A stretch of DNA of 45,618 bases from Clostridiales bacterium. Its GTDB lineage: Bacteria > Bacillota > Clostridia > Oscillospirales > Oscillospiraceae. The notes below the pieces were generated by a model. It did no database searches, had not been told where the DNA came from, and saw nothing but the letters and a program-made list of their open reading frames with translations. Position numbers and translations under genes: made by a program. Every line of letters starts with the position of its first letter. Within the stretch, counting starts at the first letter, position 1. This document shows, piece after piece, positions 6,206 to 17,508 of this stretch. Location of the stretch: assembly GCA_020860575.1 (NCBI GenBank), contig JAJBUB010000103.1, forward strand, positions 1 to 45,618. The letters are read 5' to 3'.

Positions 6206-7564
6206 ATGGGAAAGTATTTTGGAACGGACGGCTTCCGGGGCGAGGCCAATGTGACCCTGACCGCAGAGCGGGCCTATCAGGTGGGCTTTTTCCTGGGCTG
6301 GTATTACAATCAGCACCCCATCGACGGCAGGCGGGCCCGCATCGTCATCGGCAAGGACACCCGGCGTTCCAGCTATATGCTGGAGTTTGCCCTGTCCAGC
6401 GGCATCACCTCTGCCGGAGCAGATGTGTACCTTCTCCGGGTCACCACCACCCCCAGCGTGGCCTATATCGCCAAAGTGGACAGCTTTGACTGTGGCATTA
6501 TGATCTCCGCCAGCCACAACCCCTTCTATGACAACGGCATCAAGCTCATCAACGACCAGGGAGAGAAGATGGACCAGGAGACCATCGACAAGGTGGAGGC
6601 ATACCTGGACGGCAAAGGCCCGGACATCCCTGCCGCCACCGGGGCGGACATCGGCGCCGCTTTTGACTACGACTCCGGACGGCATCGCTATATCGCCTAC
6701 CTGATCTCCCTGGCAGTCCACTCCTTCCGGGGCAAGCGTGTGGGACTGGACTGCGCCAACGGCTCCGCCTGGTCTATTGCCAAGGTGGTGTTTGAGGCCC
6801 TTGGAGCCAAGGTTTACGTCATCGGCAATGAGCCGGACGGCACCAACATCAACCGTGGCTGTGGCTCCACCCATCTGGAGGCTCTCCAGAAATTTGTGGT
6901 AGAGAACCACCTGGACGTGGGCTTTGCCTATGACGGCGACGCCGACCGCTGCCTGGCGGTGGACGAAAACGGCAAGGCGGTCAGCGGAGACGAGATCATG
7001 TATCTCTATGCCCGGTATATGAAGGACCGGGATAAGCTGCTCACCAACACGGTGGTCACCACTGTTATGTCCAACTTCGGCCTTTACAAGGCCCTGGATG
7101 CCGTAGGTATCGACTACGTCAAGACGGACGTGGGAGACAAATACGTTTATGAGTATATGGTCAAGCACGGCAACCGCCTGGGCGGTGAGCAGTCCGGCCA
7201 CATTATTTTCAGCAAGTATGCCACTACCGGAGACGGTATTCTCACCTCCATCAAGGTCATGGAGGTCATGCAGGCCAAGCGGCTGACCCTGAGCCAGCTG
7301 TGTGAGCCAATGACCGTCTATCCCCAGCTGCTTGTCAACGTGAAGGTGAAGGACAAAGAGGCCGCCCAGAACGACCCGGACGTTAAGGCCGCCGTGGAGA
7401 ATGTGGCCAACCGACTGGGGGATGCAGGCCGCATCCTGGTCCGGGAGTCCGGCACCGAGCCGCTGATCCGGGTCATGGTAGAGGCAGAGACCTCTGAGCT
7501 GTGCCAGGAGTACGTCTATCATGTGGTCAACGTCATCCGGGCCAAGGGCCACGAGGTGAAATGA
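6206..7564 (+). CDS. glmM: Phosphoglucosamine mutase (GlmM-type phosphohexomutase)
   Basis: Cytoplasmic enzyme converting glucosamine-6-phosphate to glucosamine-1-phosphate on the route to UDP-GlcNAc and peptidoglycan. The protein has 452 residues, close to the family norm of about 445. Visible motifs in order: KYFGTDGFRG (3-12); the catalytic phosphoserine loop ISASHNPFYDNGIKL (Ser103); the magnesium loop DGDADR (243-248); the sugar-binding GGEQSGHII; and the phosphate-binding RESGTEPLIRVM near the C-terminus. The frame extends upstream of ATG 6206, but the AAAGGAAGGA ribosome binding site and the conserved N-terminus set the start. Alone in its unit, ended by a strong terminator. A related hexomutase specificity cannot be fully excluded. 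Confidence 0.93.
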   Translation: MGKYFGTDGFRGEANVTLTAERAYQVGFFLGWYYNQHPIDGRRARIVIGKDTRRSSYMLEFALSSGITSAGADVYLLRVTTTPSVAYIAKVDSFDCGIMISASHNPFYDNGIKLINDQGEKMDQETIDKVEAYLDGKGPDIPAATGADIGAAFDYDSGRHRYIAYLISLAVHSFRGKRVGLDCANGSAWSIAKVVFEALGAKVYVIGNEPDGTNINRGCGSTHLEALQKFVVENHLDVGFAYDGDADRCLAVDENGKAVSGDEIMYLYARYMKDRDKLLTNTVVTTVMSNFGLYKALDAVGIDYVKTDVGDKYVYEYMVKHGNRLGGEQSGHIIFSKYATTGDGILTSIKVMEVMQAKRLTLSQLCEPMTVYPQLLVNVKVKDKEAAQNDPDVKAAVENVANRLGDAGRILVRESGTEPLIRVMVEAETSELCQEYVYHVVNVIRAKGHEVK

Positions 7565-7606
7565 TCCCGTTAAAAACAGAGCTTCAGTCCTCTGAAGGCT
7601 AAAAAT

Positions 7607-7648
7607 ACGGCGCACTGTCGGACGGAAACCCCGTCTGCAGTGCGCCGT
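7607..7648. terminator. Bidirectional terminator between glmM and the aminotransferase
   Basis: ACGGCGCACTG (7607-7617) pairs with CAGTGCGCCGT (7638-7648). The inner GACGG/CCGTC lengthens the stem. AAAAA precedes it and GTGTTTTA follows, so it serves both converging genes. Confidence 0.8.
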
Positions 7649-7662
7649 GTGTTTTATGGAGC

Positions 7663-8835
7663 TTATGATTGGAGAATACCGCTCTCCCCCACCGCCTCGG
7701 CGATGCGCGCCATCTCCTCCGGAGGCAGCACCAGCGCGAAGCGGACATGTCCCTCTCCCAGTGGACCGAAGGAGGAGCCGGGGGTACACAGCAGGCCGGT
7801 GCGCTCCAGCAGCTCGAAGCAGAAATCCACAGAATTGGTACACCCCTTCGGCAGAGGCGCCCAAGCGAACATACTGCCCTCGCTGTCCGGCACAGGCCAG
7901 CCCACAGACCGTAGTCCGCCGCAGAGGGCGTCCCTCCGGCGCTGGTACTCCTCCCGCCGCCACTTCACACCGTCCTGGGGACCGTTCAGAGCAGCAATCC
8001 CCGCCAACTGTACCGGACGAAAAATGCCGTAATCGATCTGGCTGCGGAGGGTGGCAAACTTTCGGACGATCTCCCGATTGCCGAGGACAAAGGAGATACG
8101 CCCTCCCGTCAGGCAGTAGCTCTTAGAGAGAGAGTTGAACTCCACCCCCACCTCCATAGCGCCCGGAACGGACAGGAAGGAGCCGCACTCTCTGCCGTCA
8201 TAGACGATCTCGGAATAGGCGTTGTCGTGGATAATGACGATTTGGTTCTCCCTGGCAAAGTCTACCAGTTGCTCATAAAAATGCCTGGGGGCGGTCTTGC
8301 AGATGGGGTTGGCGGGGTAGGAGACAATCATTGCCTTGGCCCTGCGGCGGATATCGGCAGGGATGGCCTCCAGGTCGGGAAGATAGCCGTTTTCCTCTCG
8401 CAAATCGTAGTAAACCGGCTCCGCCCCGCAGAGCCGCGGCCCCACCTCAAAGATGGGGTAGCCGGGGTTTGGCACCAGCACCACATCCCCCGGGTCACAC
8501 AGGGTCCAGGCGATGTGGGCCAATCCCTCCTGACTGCCGTTGACGCTGGTGATTTGCTCCGCCGTCAGGCTGACCCCATACCGGCGGAGATACCAGTTCT
8601 GGACCGCCTGGGTCAGCTCGGGCAGGTCTGCCAGGGCATAGGTGTAATTCACCGGATGCCGGACAGCCTCCTCCATGGCCGCAATCACATGGGCATCCGG
8701 AGAAAAGTCCGGCGTCCCTACGGACAGGTTCCAAACCGGCTTGCCCTCGCTGATGCGCTGATTCTTCCTGTCGTTGAGCAGGCTGAAGATCCCGGGTTGA
8801 AAGGCGTCCATCCGGGACGCAAATTTGATTTCCAC
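7663..8835 (-). CDS. Class I/II PLP-dependent aminotransferase
   Basis: A 390-residue fold-type I aminotransferase. Motifs include NLSVGTPDFSPD near the N-terminus, VNGSQEGLAHIAWTL, NPGYPIFEVGP, SYPANPICKTA, the PLP-contacting IIHDNAYSEIVYDG, and SLSKSYCLTGGRISFVLGN containing the predicted Schiff-base lysine. The overall pattern resembles the LL-diaminopimelate/alanine-type aminotransferase group, but the substrate cannot be fixed from sequence alone. The start is GTG at 8835, with GGAGGAG five bases upstream. It lies 14 bases behind ligA on the same strand and is probably co-transcribed. It ends at a bidirectional terminator. Confidence 0.9.
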   Translation of the reverse strand: MEIKFASRMDAFQPGIFSLLNDRKNQRISEGKPVWNLSVGTPDFSPDAHVIAAMEEAVRHPVNYTYALADLPELTQAVQNWYLRRYGVSLTAEQITSVNGSQEGLAHIAWTLCDPGDVVLVPNPGYPIFEVGPRLCGAEPVYYDLREENGYLPDLEAIPADIRRRAKAMIVSYPANPICKTAPRHFYEQLVDFARENQIVIIHDNAYSEIVYDGRECGSFLSVPGAMEVGVEFNSLSKSYCLTGGRISFVLGNREIVRKFATLRSQIDYGIFRPVQLAGIAALNGPQDGVKWRREEYQRRRDALCGGLRSVGWPVPDSEGSMFAWAPLPKGCTNSVDFCFELLERTGLLCTPGSSFGPLGEGHVRFALVLPPEEMARIAEAVGESGILQS

Positions 8836-8849
8836 AGTGTCTCCTCCTC

Positions 8850-11597
<2,748 letters not shown>

Positions 11598-11601
<4 letters not shown>

Positions 11602-12860
11602 TCTGCCCCGTTTTTCAGCAGCTCTTCCACCGCCAGCAGGATGCCCGTCTTGCCCGACTCGTAGGTCAGGCCGCCCTGGAGATAGACAGTATACGGCTCC
11701 CGCATGGGGGCATCGGCGGACAGCTCGATGGAGGCCCCCTGAATGAAGGCCCCCGCCGCCATGATCACCGGCACATCGTAGCCCGGCATGGCCCAGGGGA
11801 CCGGGGTCACAAAGCTGTCCACCGGGGAACCCGCCTGGATGCCCTTGCAGAACCGCTCTACCCGCTCCGGCGTCTGGAGGGAGATCATTTGAATGATATC
11901 ATGCCGCTCCTGCCAGGAGTGAGGCTCGGTATCGTAGCCCAACTGCTCCATGATGCGGGCGGCAAAGACCGCCGTTTTCAACGCCTGGGCCACCGTATGG
12001 GGAGCCAGGAACAGCCCCTGATAGAGAGCGCGGTTGTTCCCCAGGGTGGCCCCGCACTCCCGGCCAATGCCGGGGACGGTGAGCCGGTAGGACGCCCGCT
12101 CCACCAGGTCCGCCCTGCCGCAGAGATAGCCACCCATGGGGGCCAGGCCGCCGCCGGGATTTTTGATGAGGCTCCCCACCACCAGGTCCGCTCCCACCTG
12201 GGACGGCTCACGCTCCTCCACGAACTCGCCGTAGCAGTTGTCCACGATGCAGACTGCCTCCGGGTTGACCGATTTCGCCACGGCGATCAGCTCCCCAATC
12301 TCCTGAACGGAGAGGGAAGCCCGGGTGGAATAACCCTTCGAGCGCTGGATGAGCACCGCCTTCACCTTCGGGTCGGCGGCCATCTCCGCCAGCCTGGCCC
12401 GGTCAGGGGTGTTTTCCCGGGAAATGGGGACCTCCCGGTACTCGATGCCATAGCGTTTCAGACTCAGGGGATAGTCTCCGGTCATACCGATGACCCCCTG
12501 AATGGTGTCATAGGGCGCTCCCACAGCGGAGAGCAGCACGTCTCCCGGCTCCAGCACCCCGTAGAGGCAGGAGGCAATGGCGTGTGTGCCGTTGACAAAC
12601 TGGACGCGCACCAGGGCGTCCTCTGTCTGGAAGATGTCCGCATAGATCTTGTCCAGGGTGTCCCGGCCCAGGTCGTCATAGCCGTAGCCGGTAGTGCCCG
12701 CAAAACAGGCCTCCGCCACCCGATGGGTCTGGAACGCCGCCAGTACCTTCCGGCTGTTGCGCTCCGCCATCTCGTCAATGGCGTCGAACCAGTCCCGAAG
12801 AGCGGCCTGGGCCTCCTTTGCCAGCGACAGAGTGCGGGGAGATAGCTCCAATGTACTCAT
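11598..12860 (-). CDS. Methionine gamma-lyase family (YnbB/aluminium-resistance-like) PLP protein
   Basis: A 420-residue PLP enzyme of the Met_gamma_lyase family, called aluminium resistance protein in older annotations. Features: FAGTTGYGYDDLGRDTLD and QFVNGTHAIASCLYG near the N-terminus; CIVDNCYGEFVEEREP, which holds the PLP-ring aspartate; and VVGSLIKNPGGGLAPMGGY, with the likely Schiff-base lysine. A long conserved C-terminal part follows (YDVPVIMAAGAFIQGASIEL). The physiological reaction in this family is not settled; C-S lyase activity is presumed. ATG 12860 overlaps the stop of the upstream M42 peptidase by 4 bp, so it is the last gene of the murD operon. It meets yunB tail to tail with no terminator. 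Confidence 0.88.
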
Positions 12861-13858
12861 ACAGTGGGAAGCGCCTCCTCGCAGACCGCCCGGATGAGAC
12901 GAATGCAGGCGTCCAGGTCCTCCAAGTCGCACTGCTCCACGGCAGAGTGGGTGTAGCGACAGGGTACAGAGATACCACCGGTCACGACCCCCTTGCGGGT
13001 GGTGCGAATGGGTCCAGCGTCGGTGCCGCCGCAGGTAAGGATATCCGGCTGGACAGGGATGCCTTTGGCGGCGGCCAGATCGTTGAGCCGCTTCACCAGG
13101 CTGGGAGCGCAGATGACCGAGCGGTCCATCACCTTTACCGCCGCGCCCTTGCCCATAACGGCGGTGCCCTCATGGAGACTGCCGGGTACGTCGTCGGCGC
13201 AGGTCACATCCACTGCAATGCCATAGTCCGGGTCCACCCCAAAAGAGGCGGGCTTGGCTCCCCGGGTCCCCACCTCCTCCTGGACGCTGAACACAAAGTA
13301 CAGGTCATTGGCGGGAGAGGTGACATCCTTTAGCGCCTTCAGCAGCGCCAGGCAGCCGATGCGGTTGTCCAGGAAGCAGCCGGAGACCCGGTTCTTGCTC
13401 AGGTGCTTCAGGGGGCTGACAAAGGCGGCAGTGTCCCCTACCTGAACCAGCTCCTTTGCCTCCCGCTCGTTGGCAGCGCCGATGTCCAGGTACAGGTCCC
13501 GGAGCTTGGCCTCCTCCAGCTTGTCCTCTCTGGCACAGCACAGGGCATAGGCCCCGTTCTGAAACCGGAAGGTCTGCTGAATCAGGTCGGGGACGCAGAA
13601 GCCCCCCAGCGTGCCGAAGCGGATAGTTCCATCCTTGTCGATGTGGGTGGCCACCAGGCCCACCGAGTCCATGTGGGCGGAAAAGAGCAGCTTCGGCCCC
13701 TTCCCTGCCCGGTGAACGATGAGGTTTCCCATGGCGTCCTCCCGGATGTCGTCGGCGTAGGGCTTCGCCAGAGAGCGGATGAGGGAGCGAATATTCCCCT
13801 CGTTGCCGGAGACCCCGTGGGTCTGGGTCAGCCGGGACAGGGTTTCAAATGTATTCAT
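12857..13858 (-). CDS. M42-family aminopeptidase (copy 1)
   Basis: A cytosolic metallo-aminopeptidase of the M42 family, which forms large tetrahedral complexes that trim peptides. The 333 residues show the co-catalytic metal ligands: His in LLFSAHMDSVGL, bridging Asp in GCFLDNRIGC, catalytic Glu pair in VQEEVGTRGA, Asp in IAVDVTC and His in CRYTHSAVE. ATG 13858 is chosen because AGGAGGT is seven bases upstream; the in-frame ATG at 13864 would sit against the ribosome binding site. It is adjacent to copy 2, whose stop lies within the same bases as this ribosome binding site region, indicating translational coupling. Substrate is unknown. Confidence 0.9.
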   Translation of the reverse strand: MNTFETLSRLTQTHGVSGNEGNIRSLIRSLAKPYADDIREDAMGNLIVHRAGKGPKLLFSAHMDSVGLVATHIDKDGTIRFGTLGGFCVPDLIQQTFRFQNGAYALCCAREDKLEEAKLRDLYLDIGAANEREAKELVQVGDTAAFVSPLKHLSKNRVSGCFLDNRIGCLALLKALKDVTSPANDLYFVFSVQEEVGTRGAKPASFGVDPDYGIAVDVTCADDVPGSLHEGTAVMGKGAAVKVMDRSVICAPSLVKRLNDLAAAKGIPVQPDILTCGGTDAGPIRTTRKGVVTGGISVPCRYTHSAVEQCDLEDLDACIRLIRAVCEEALPTV

Positions 13859-13860
13859 CG

Positions 13861-14886
13861 TCATACCTCCTGTGCCATGGCGTCCACGAACAGACGGGCC
13901 AGGCGACACATATTGCGACAATCCTCGATAGCGACAACGCTGGAGGGGGCGTGGAGATACCGTACCGGGGCGGACAGGCCCGCCACTCTGGCTCCTGCGC
14001 CGCTGCGCTGGAAAGCTCCTCCGTCGGTCCCTCCGGCAATATATTCCTTGGTCTGCCAGGGGATGCCGTTCTCCTCCGCCAGACGGCGCAGGAGCAGAAA
14101 CAGCCTCCGGCTGGCGATGCTTCCCTTATCCATAAAGGGCAGGACCGGACCGCCGCCTACCCGGCAAACGTGGGCGCCGCCCTCCATGCCGGGGAGGTCG
14201 GCGGCGGTAGTACCCTCTACCACGAGGACGTTTTTCGGTTGGAGGGCAAAGGCGGCGCCCAGTGCTCCACGGGTCCCCACCTCCTCCTGAACGGTAAATA
14301 CAAAGGTGACGTCCATGGGCAGCTCCTGCCTCAGCAAATCCAGCAGGACGGCGCAGCCCACCCGGTCGTCGATGGCCTTGGCCTTGAGCCGTCCGTCGCC
14401 AAACTCCCGGATGTCGTCGGAAAAGACCGCCACATCACCGATCTCCACCAGCTTTTCGCTCTCCTCACGGGAGTCGGTGCCGATGTCCAGATACAGCTTG
14501 TCCGTGGGCGGGGCCTTTTTCCGCTCCTCGGCGGTGGTCAGGTGGATGGGCTTCATCCCCACCACGGCGGGAACGCGGTCAGGGCCGATATAGACCTTTT
14601 TCCCGATGACCACCTGGCGGTTCACGCCGCCCACAAACTGGAAACCCAGGGTGCCGTCTTTGTGGATACGGTCGATCATCATGCCCACCTCGTCCATGTG
14701 GGCAGCCAGCAGCAGCTCACCGGGGGCAGATTTGGCACCCTTCTTTTCCACGATCAGATTGCCCAGGCTGTCCACCCGGAGGTCGGCGGCATATGGCTCC
14801 GCCTGGGCGCGGATGTAGTCCCGCACCTGCTCCTCCCGGCTGGAGACACCGGAGAGAGCGCAGAGGGTCTTTAATTCTTCCAGCAC
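13861..14886 (-). CDS. M42-family aminopeptidase (copy 2)
   Basis: Second of three tandem M42 paralogues, 341 residues. Metal-site motifs: LLAAHMDEVGMM, KAIDDRVGCAVL, TVQEEVGTRGALG with the catalytic Glu pair, VVEGTTAADL, and YLHAPSSVVAIED. The start is GTG at 14886, which places it 16 bases inside the 3' end of copy 3; GAGGAGG lies ten bases upstream. The frame remains open far upstream, but that region encodes copy 3 in another frame. Sequence divergence from copies 1 and 3 is high throughout, so the triplication is old and the three probably differ in specificity, as glutamyl-, leucyl- and lysyl-type M42 enzymes do in other organisms (inference). Confidence 0.9.
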   Translation of the reverse strand: MLEELKTLCALSGVSSREEQVRDYIRAQAEPYAADLRVDSLGNLIVEKKGAKSAPGELLLAAHMDEVGMMIDRIHKDGTLGFQFVGGVNRQVVIGKKVYIGPDRVPAVVGMKPIHLTTAEERKKAPPTDKLYLDIGTDSREESEKLVEIGDVAVFSDDIREFGDGRLKAKAIDDRVGCAVLLDLLRQELPMDVTFVFTVQEEVGTRGALGAAFALQPKNVLVVEGTTAADLPGMEGGAHVCRVGGGPVLPFMDKGSIASRRLFLLLRRLAEENGIPWQTKEYIAGGTDGGAFQRSGAGARVAGLSAPVRYLHAPSSVVAIEDCRNMCRLARLFVDAMAQEV

Positions 14887-15920
14887 AGAACACCGGCCTC
14901 CTCTCTCAGCCCCAGGAGAAAGTCCGCCAACAGTCGGGCAGTCTGCTCCGCGTCTCCCTCGGAGACGACCTCCAGAGGGGTGTGCATATAGTTCAGTGGC
15001 AGGGACACCAGCGCCACCGGGACGCCTTCCCGGGCCACCTGCATCTCCCAGCCGTTGGTGCCGGTGTTGCCCGCCATGACCTCCGGATTCCAGTTGATTC
15101 CACGGGCAGTGCAGGCCTTCCGCAGTCCGTCCACCATCCAGCGGGCGCAGTTGGGGCCGATCCCCACCGCCGGTCCTTTGCCCAGGGCAAAGCCCGTCTC
15201 CTCCGGCCCGTCGTGAGAAATGCCGAAGGTCACGTCCACCGCAATGGCGCAGTCCGGGCGTTCGGCGAAGGTAGCCACCAGCGCCCCATCCCCGGAGGTC
15301 TCCTCGAAGCAGGAGCCGAGCACCGCCACGTCCACGTTCAGCGTCTCCCCCTCCAGCAGCTCCAAGGTACGCAGGAGAATAGCAAAGCACGCCCGGTCGT
15401 CCAGGCTCTTTCCGGCGATGCGGTCCCCCGCCAGCCGGAGGATGTCCTCCCGGTAGACCATGGGAGTACCCAAGGGGACGGTCTGCTCCGCCTGGGCCTG
15501 GCTCACGCCGATGTCCAAATATAAATCCTTGAGGGGGACCACGTTTTCCTTCTCGTCCCCGTCCATGACATGGGGCGGCTTGACCGCCACTACCCCCAGA
15601 ATGGGCGGGTCAGTGAGAACAGTGATCTCCCGGTCCGGCAGGATACGGGGATCGATGCCCCCCAGGGAGGAGAAGCAGAGAAATCCCTCCTCGATGCCGG
15701 TGACGATCAGCCCCACCTCGTCCAGATGGGCGTCCAGCAGGACCTTGGGGGCGTTCTCCTTTCCGCACCGGCGCAGGCCGATGACGCTCCCCAGCCGGTC
15801 CCGGCGCACCTCGTCCGTAAGGGGGGCCAGCAATTCATAGGCCACGTCCGCCGTCCGCTCCTCAAACCCGGAGGGGCCGGGGGCCTGGCTCAGCCGGGCC
15901 AGGCAGTCGAAATAGTTCAC
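14871..15920 (-). CDS. M42-family aminopeptidase (copy 3)
   Basis: First of the tandem M42 genes in transcription order, 349 residues. Ligand motifs: LLDAHLDEVGLI, GKSLDDRACFAIL, CFEETSGDGALVA, AIAVDVTFG, and YMHTPLEVVSEGD. The loop after the catalytic Glu pair reads TSGDG where the other copies have VGTRG, so its active-site surroundings differ. The start is GTG at 15920, with a GAGAGGAGAG purine stretch upstream. It lies 16 bases after murD and its 3' end overlaps copy 2, so the genes form one operon from the murD promoter. Confidence 0.9.
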   Translation of the reverse strand: MNYFDCLARLSQAPGPSGFEERTADVAYELLAPLTDEVRRDRLGSVIGLRRCGKENAPKVLLDAHLDEVGLIVTGIEEGFLCFSSLGGIDPRILPDREITVLTDPPILGVVAVKPPHVMDGDEKENVVPLKDLYLDIGVSQAQAEQTVPLGTPMVYREDILRLAGDRIAGKSLDDRACFAILLRTLELLEGETLNVDVAVLGSCFEETSGDGALVATFAERPDCAIAVDVTFGISHDGPEETGFALGKGPAVGIGPNCARWMVDGLRKACTARGINWNPEVMAGNTGTNGWEMQVAREGVPVALVSLPLNYMHTPLEVVSEGDAEQTARLLADFLLGLREEAGVLCWKN

Positions 15921-15936
15921 AGTCGCGTCTCTCCTC

Positions 15937-17322
15937 TCAATGCTCCGGCAGCGCCCGCACCAGCTGTTTGAAGGTGTCTCCCCGGACCATAAAGTTCTTG
16001 AACTGGTCGAAGGAGGCGGAGGCCGGGGACAGGATGACCACATCTCCGGGCTGGGCGATCTTCCGGGCCTGCTCCAGCGCCCCGGCAAAGTCCAGGCCGT
16101 CATAGATGGGCAGCAGAGCCGGGTCGTAGCCGGGGGCGTTCTCTGTGGCTGCTCTGATTTTTCCGGCGGTAGCCCCGGTCAACACCATGGCCTTGACGTG
16201 GGCCACGATCTCCGGCCCCAAGGGGGTATAGTCCAGGTGCTTGTCATAGCCTCCGGCAATGAGGATGACCTTTTGTCGGAAGGAGCGAAGACCGGCGATG
16301 GTGCGGCTGGGGCTGGAGGCGATGGAATCATTATAGTACCGAACGCCTCCCTTTTCTGCCACCAGCTCGATGCGGTGCTCCACCCCGCCGAAGGTCTTGG
16401 CGAAGGTGCGGATGGTCTCATCGGACACCAGGCCGTCCACTGCGGCGATGGCAGCCATGTAGTTCTCCCAGTTGTGGACGCCGGGGATAAGAATATCGGA
16501 CACAGGCAGCACCGCCCGGTCCCCCTTGACCACAATGGCCCCGTTCTCCAGGGCGACACCGGAGGGAGCCTCCGTCTGCCGGGCAAACCAGGTGACGTTC
16601 CCCCTGGCCTTAGCCGCAAAGCTGCGGGTATAGTCGTTGTCGTGGTTGAGCACCAGCTTGCCGCCCTCGTCCTGCCAGAGATAAATATTCTCCTTGGCCG
16701 CCACATACTCCTCCATCCCCTTATGGATGTCCAGATGGTTGGGAGCCAGATTGGTGATGACGGCGATCTCCGGGGAGCAGCGCATGGTCATGAGCTGGAA
16801 GGAGGACAGTTCCAGCACGGCGATGTCCTCCGGCCCCATCTCCCCTGTCTCCGCCAGGAGGGGGTGACCGATATTGCCCCCCAGGTGGACGGTATAGCCC
16901 TGAGCCTCCAGCAGCTTTGCAATGATAGTGGTAGTGGTGGTCTTGCCGTCAGAGCCGGTCACGGCGATCTTTTTGCAGGGGCAGACCTCAAAGAACACCT
17001 CCATCTCCGAGGTGATGACGCTGCCCCTGGCCTTCGCCGCTTCAAAGGCGGGAATATCCGGGCGGATGCCGGGGGAGCGGAAGATATAGTCCTGGTCCAA
17101 TCCGTCCAGATAGCCCTCTCCCAGCCGGAGCCGGACGCCCCGCTCCTCCAGCTCCCGGAGCAGGGATTCATTGCCAAATTTCTCCCGTGTCTGCTTATCG
17201 CAGGCGGTGACGGAAACGCCGTGGTCGGTGAGCAGTCGGATCAGCGGCACATTGGAGACGCCGATGCCCACGATGGCGACGGTGTGTCGGCCCATCTCCT
17301 CCAGCCATTGATGGAACGTCAT
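15937..17322 (-). CDS. murD: UDP-N-acetylmuramoyl-L-alanine--D-glutamate ligase
   Basis: Cytoplasmic Mur ligase that adds D-glutamate to UDP-MurNAc-L-Ala in peptidoglycan synthesis. It has 461 residues. The N-terminal Rossmann-like domain has VAIVGIGVSNVPLI and IFRSPGIRPDIP. The central ATPase domain has the P-loop VTGSDGKTTTTTIIAKLLE, LGGNIGHPLL, LELSSFQL, NLAPNHLDIHKGMEEY and AAKENIYLWQ. The C-terminal ligand domain has VEHRIELVAEKGGVRYYNDS and ILIAGGYDKHLDYTPL. ATG 17322 has AGGAGGT upstream. Unusually, murD heads an operon with three peptidases and a PLP lyase here, not with other mur or division genes. Confidence 0.96.
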   Translation of the reverse strand: MTFHQWLEEMGRHTVAIVGIGVSNVPLIRLLTDHGVSVTACDKQTREKFGNESLLRELEERGVRLRLGEGYLDGLDQDYIFRSPGIRPDIPAFEAAKARGSVITSEMEVFFEVCPCKKIAVTGSDGKTTTTTIIAKLLEAQGYTVHLGGNIGHPLLAETGEMGPEDIAVLELSSFQLMTMRCSPEIAVITNLAPNHLDIHKGMEEYVAAKENIYLWQDEGGKLVLNHDNDYTRSFAAKARGNVTWFARQTEAPSGVALENGAIVVKGDRAVLPVSDILIPGVHNWENYMAAIAAVDGLVSDETIRTFAKTFGGVEHRIELVAEKGGVRYYNDSIASSPSRTIAGLRSFRQKVILIAGGYDKHLDYTPLGPEIVAHVKAMVLTGATAGKIRAATENAPGYDPALLPIYDGLDFAGALEQARKIAQPGDVVILSPASASFDQFKNFMVRGDTFKQLVRALPEH

Positions 17323-17368
17323 AAAAAGACCTCCTGTCCTATTATAGAAATAGCAGGCATACGGATTT

Positions 17369-17397
17369 ATTATATCCGCTTGGGACAGATAATTCAA
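17369..17397 (-). promoter_or_regulatory. Promoter of the murD operon
   Basis: Minus-strand TTGAAT (17392-17397), 17-bp spacer, TATAAT (17369-17374), 47 bp before the murD ATG. Confidence 0.7.
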
Positions 17398-17446
17398 GAC
17401 TCAGAGCAGTCCCCTGTGCAAAAATCAATTCCGACCCTCTTTCCTC

Positions 17447-17475
17447 TTTTCAAACGGCAGATTTTGGGATATAAT
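17447..17475 (+). promoter_or_regulatory. Promoter of glnS
   Basis: TTTTCA (17447-17452), 17-bp spacer, TATAAT (17470-17475). The -10 immediately precedes the in-frame ATG at 17476, which argues against that ATG as the start and for the TTG at 17509. Confidence 0.7.
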
Positions 17476-17508
17476 ATGGCTCATCGAGAAAGAGAGGGAG
17501 GGATTCCT

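Noticed and set aside
15940-17508. Very long open plus-strand frame running into glnS
   Set aside because: It is antisense to murD, has composition expected of the opposite strand of GC-rich genes, and has no ribosome binding site or promoter; GlnRS homology begins only at 17509.
17476-17508. ATG at 17476 as the glnS start
   Set aside because: It touches the TATAAT -10 box and has no ribosome binding site; the TTG at 17509 has one.
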